A stretch of DNA of 64,000 nucleotides from Pseudomonas sp. AB6 (GTDB lineage: Bacteria > Pseudomonadota > Gammaproteobacteria > Pseudomonadales > Pseudomonadaceae). Both the position numbers and the translations under genes were made by a program. The stretch spans positions 1,861,501 through 1,925,500 of the forward strand of contig NZ_JAVIWJ010000001.1 in NCBI RefSeq assembly GCF_034314105.1, given 5' to 3'. The notes below the pieces were generated by a model. It was not told the origin of the DNA. It was given only the letters and a program-made list of their open reading frames with translations, and did not search any database. Positions 63,732 through 64,000 of this stretch are shown piece by piece. Within the stretch, counting starts at the first letter, position 1, and each line of letters starts with the position of its first letter.

Positions 63732-64000
63732 TTAGATATGAACGCCGCCAGCTACTTCTATACGCTGGGCATTGACCCATCCAAACTCGTCAGATAACAG
63801 TCCCGCAATAACAGGCCCTACATCCTGAGGTTCACCCGCTCGGCCAAGAGCAGTATGGCTGGCCACCGCTTTATTAACTTCAGGGTTATCTCGCACGATG
63901 CCACCGCTAAAGTCAGTGGCTATTGCACCGGGTGCGACCACATTGGCGCTGATTCGGCGAGATGCCAACTCAACAGCCATATACCTTGTCAGCGATTCGA
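63732..64000 (-). CDS. Short-chain dehydrogenase/reductase, C-terminal part
   Basis: The end of an SDR-family oxidoreductase; the gene continues beyond the window. The visible part includes the helix after the active site (ESLTRYMAVELASR), the cofactor/substrate loop SANVVAPGAIATDFSGG, GEPQDVGPVIAGLLSDE and the terminal INAQRIEVAGG-like strand. The catalytic Tyr-x-x-x-Lys lies upstream, outside the window. It resembles glucose 1-dehydrogenase/FabG-like enzymes; the substrate is unknown. Confidence 0.85.
   Translation of the reverse strand, partial: ESLTRYMAVELASRRISANVVAPGAIATDFSGGIVRDNPEVNKAVASHTALGRAGEPQDVGPVIAGLLSDEFGWVNAQRIEVAGGVHI

Noticed and set aside
1..64000. CRISPR arrays, tRNA/rRNA genes, insertion sequences
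   Set aside because: No regular spacer-repeat pattern, no cloverleaf with a CCA-type end and no transposase-like protein was seen in reading the window.

Overview
The window looks like a chromosomal segment of a Pseudomonas species, probably from the P. fluorescens/P. syringae side of the genus. The support is the gene families and their arrangement (gcl-hyi-glxR, cop genes with CopRS, a PhnX-type phosphonate cluster, a Cys-containing bacteriophytochrome, ArnT, PpnN), the moderate GC content, Shine-Dalgarno type starts and many translationally coupled gene pairs. I see no rRNA or tRNA gene, CRISPR array, insertion sequence or phage gene.

Layout. (1) 1-5.8 kb: a CBS-domain protein, then a glutathione-linked group: glutathione S-transferase, periplasmic gamma-glutamyltransferase and a divergent quinone-reductase-like dehydrogenase. 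Four copies of the inverted repeat CTATC-N4-GATAG lie in front of these genes. (2) 6-17 kb: trans-aconitate methyltransferase and a GntR repressor, divergent from a glyoxylate/hydroxypyruvate module (class V aminotransferase, MFS carrier, MhpD-like hydratase, LysR regulator, gcl, hyi, glxR, aldo/keto reductase). A 32-bp perfect palindrome sits on the promoter of the first gene. (3) 17-27 kb: a bacteriophytochrome histidine kinase fused to a receiver domain, a DUF3087-like membrane protein, the nucleosidase PpnN, a two-component system divergent from arnT, and a haloacid dehalogenase. (4) 27-39 kb: a copper-resistance block (copB, copA, a copper P-type ATPase, copRS, a Met-rich periplasmic protein coupled to a second multicopper oxidase, copC, copD) with three related TTACA-N4-TGTAA sites that I read as CopR boxes. 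(5) 39-51 kb: a second two-component system divergent from a PAP2 phosphatase, a tripartite RND pump and a DedA-PAP2-LssY fusion, with a PmrA-type direct repeat in the shared promoter region; then an MFS transporter and a small zinc-ribbon protein. (6) 51.7-54 kb: a membrane GGDEF-EAL protein. (7) 54-61 kb: a 2-aminoethylphosphonate uptake and degradation operon with PhnX and a FAD-dependent oxidoreductase but no PhnW transaminase, behind a LysR regulator. (8) 61.4-64 kb: a LysR regulator overlapping convergently with a YbfB-type MFS transporter, and a short-chain dehydrogenase cut by the window end.

How the genes fit together. The window is a run of accessory modules, each with its own regulator: GSH-based detoxification, glyoxylate assimilation through tartronate semialdehyde, copper export and oxidation, envelope or lipid-carrier defence, and phosphonate use. 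The most testable signals are the regulatory repeats, because several define small regulons that can be searched genome-wide. Functions come from motif reading and family knowledge; no database search was run.
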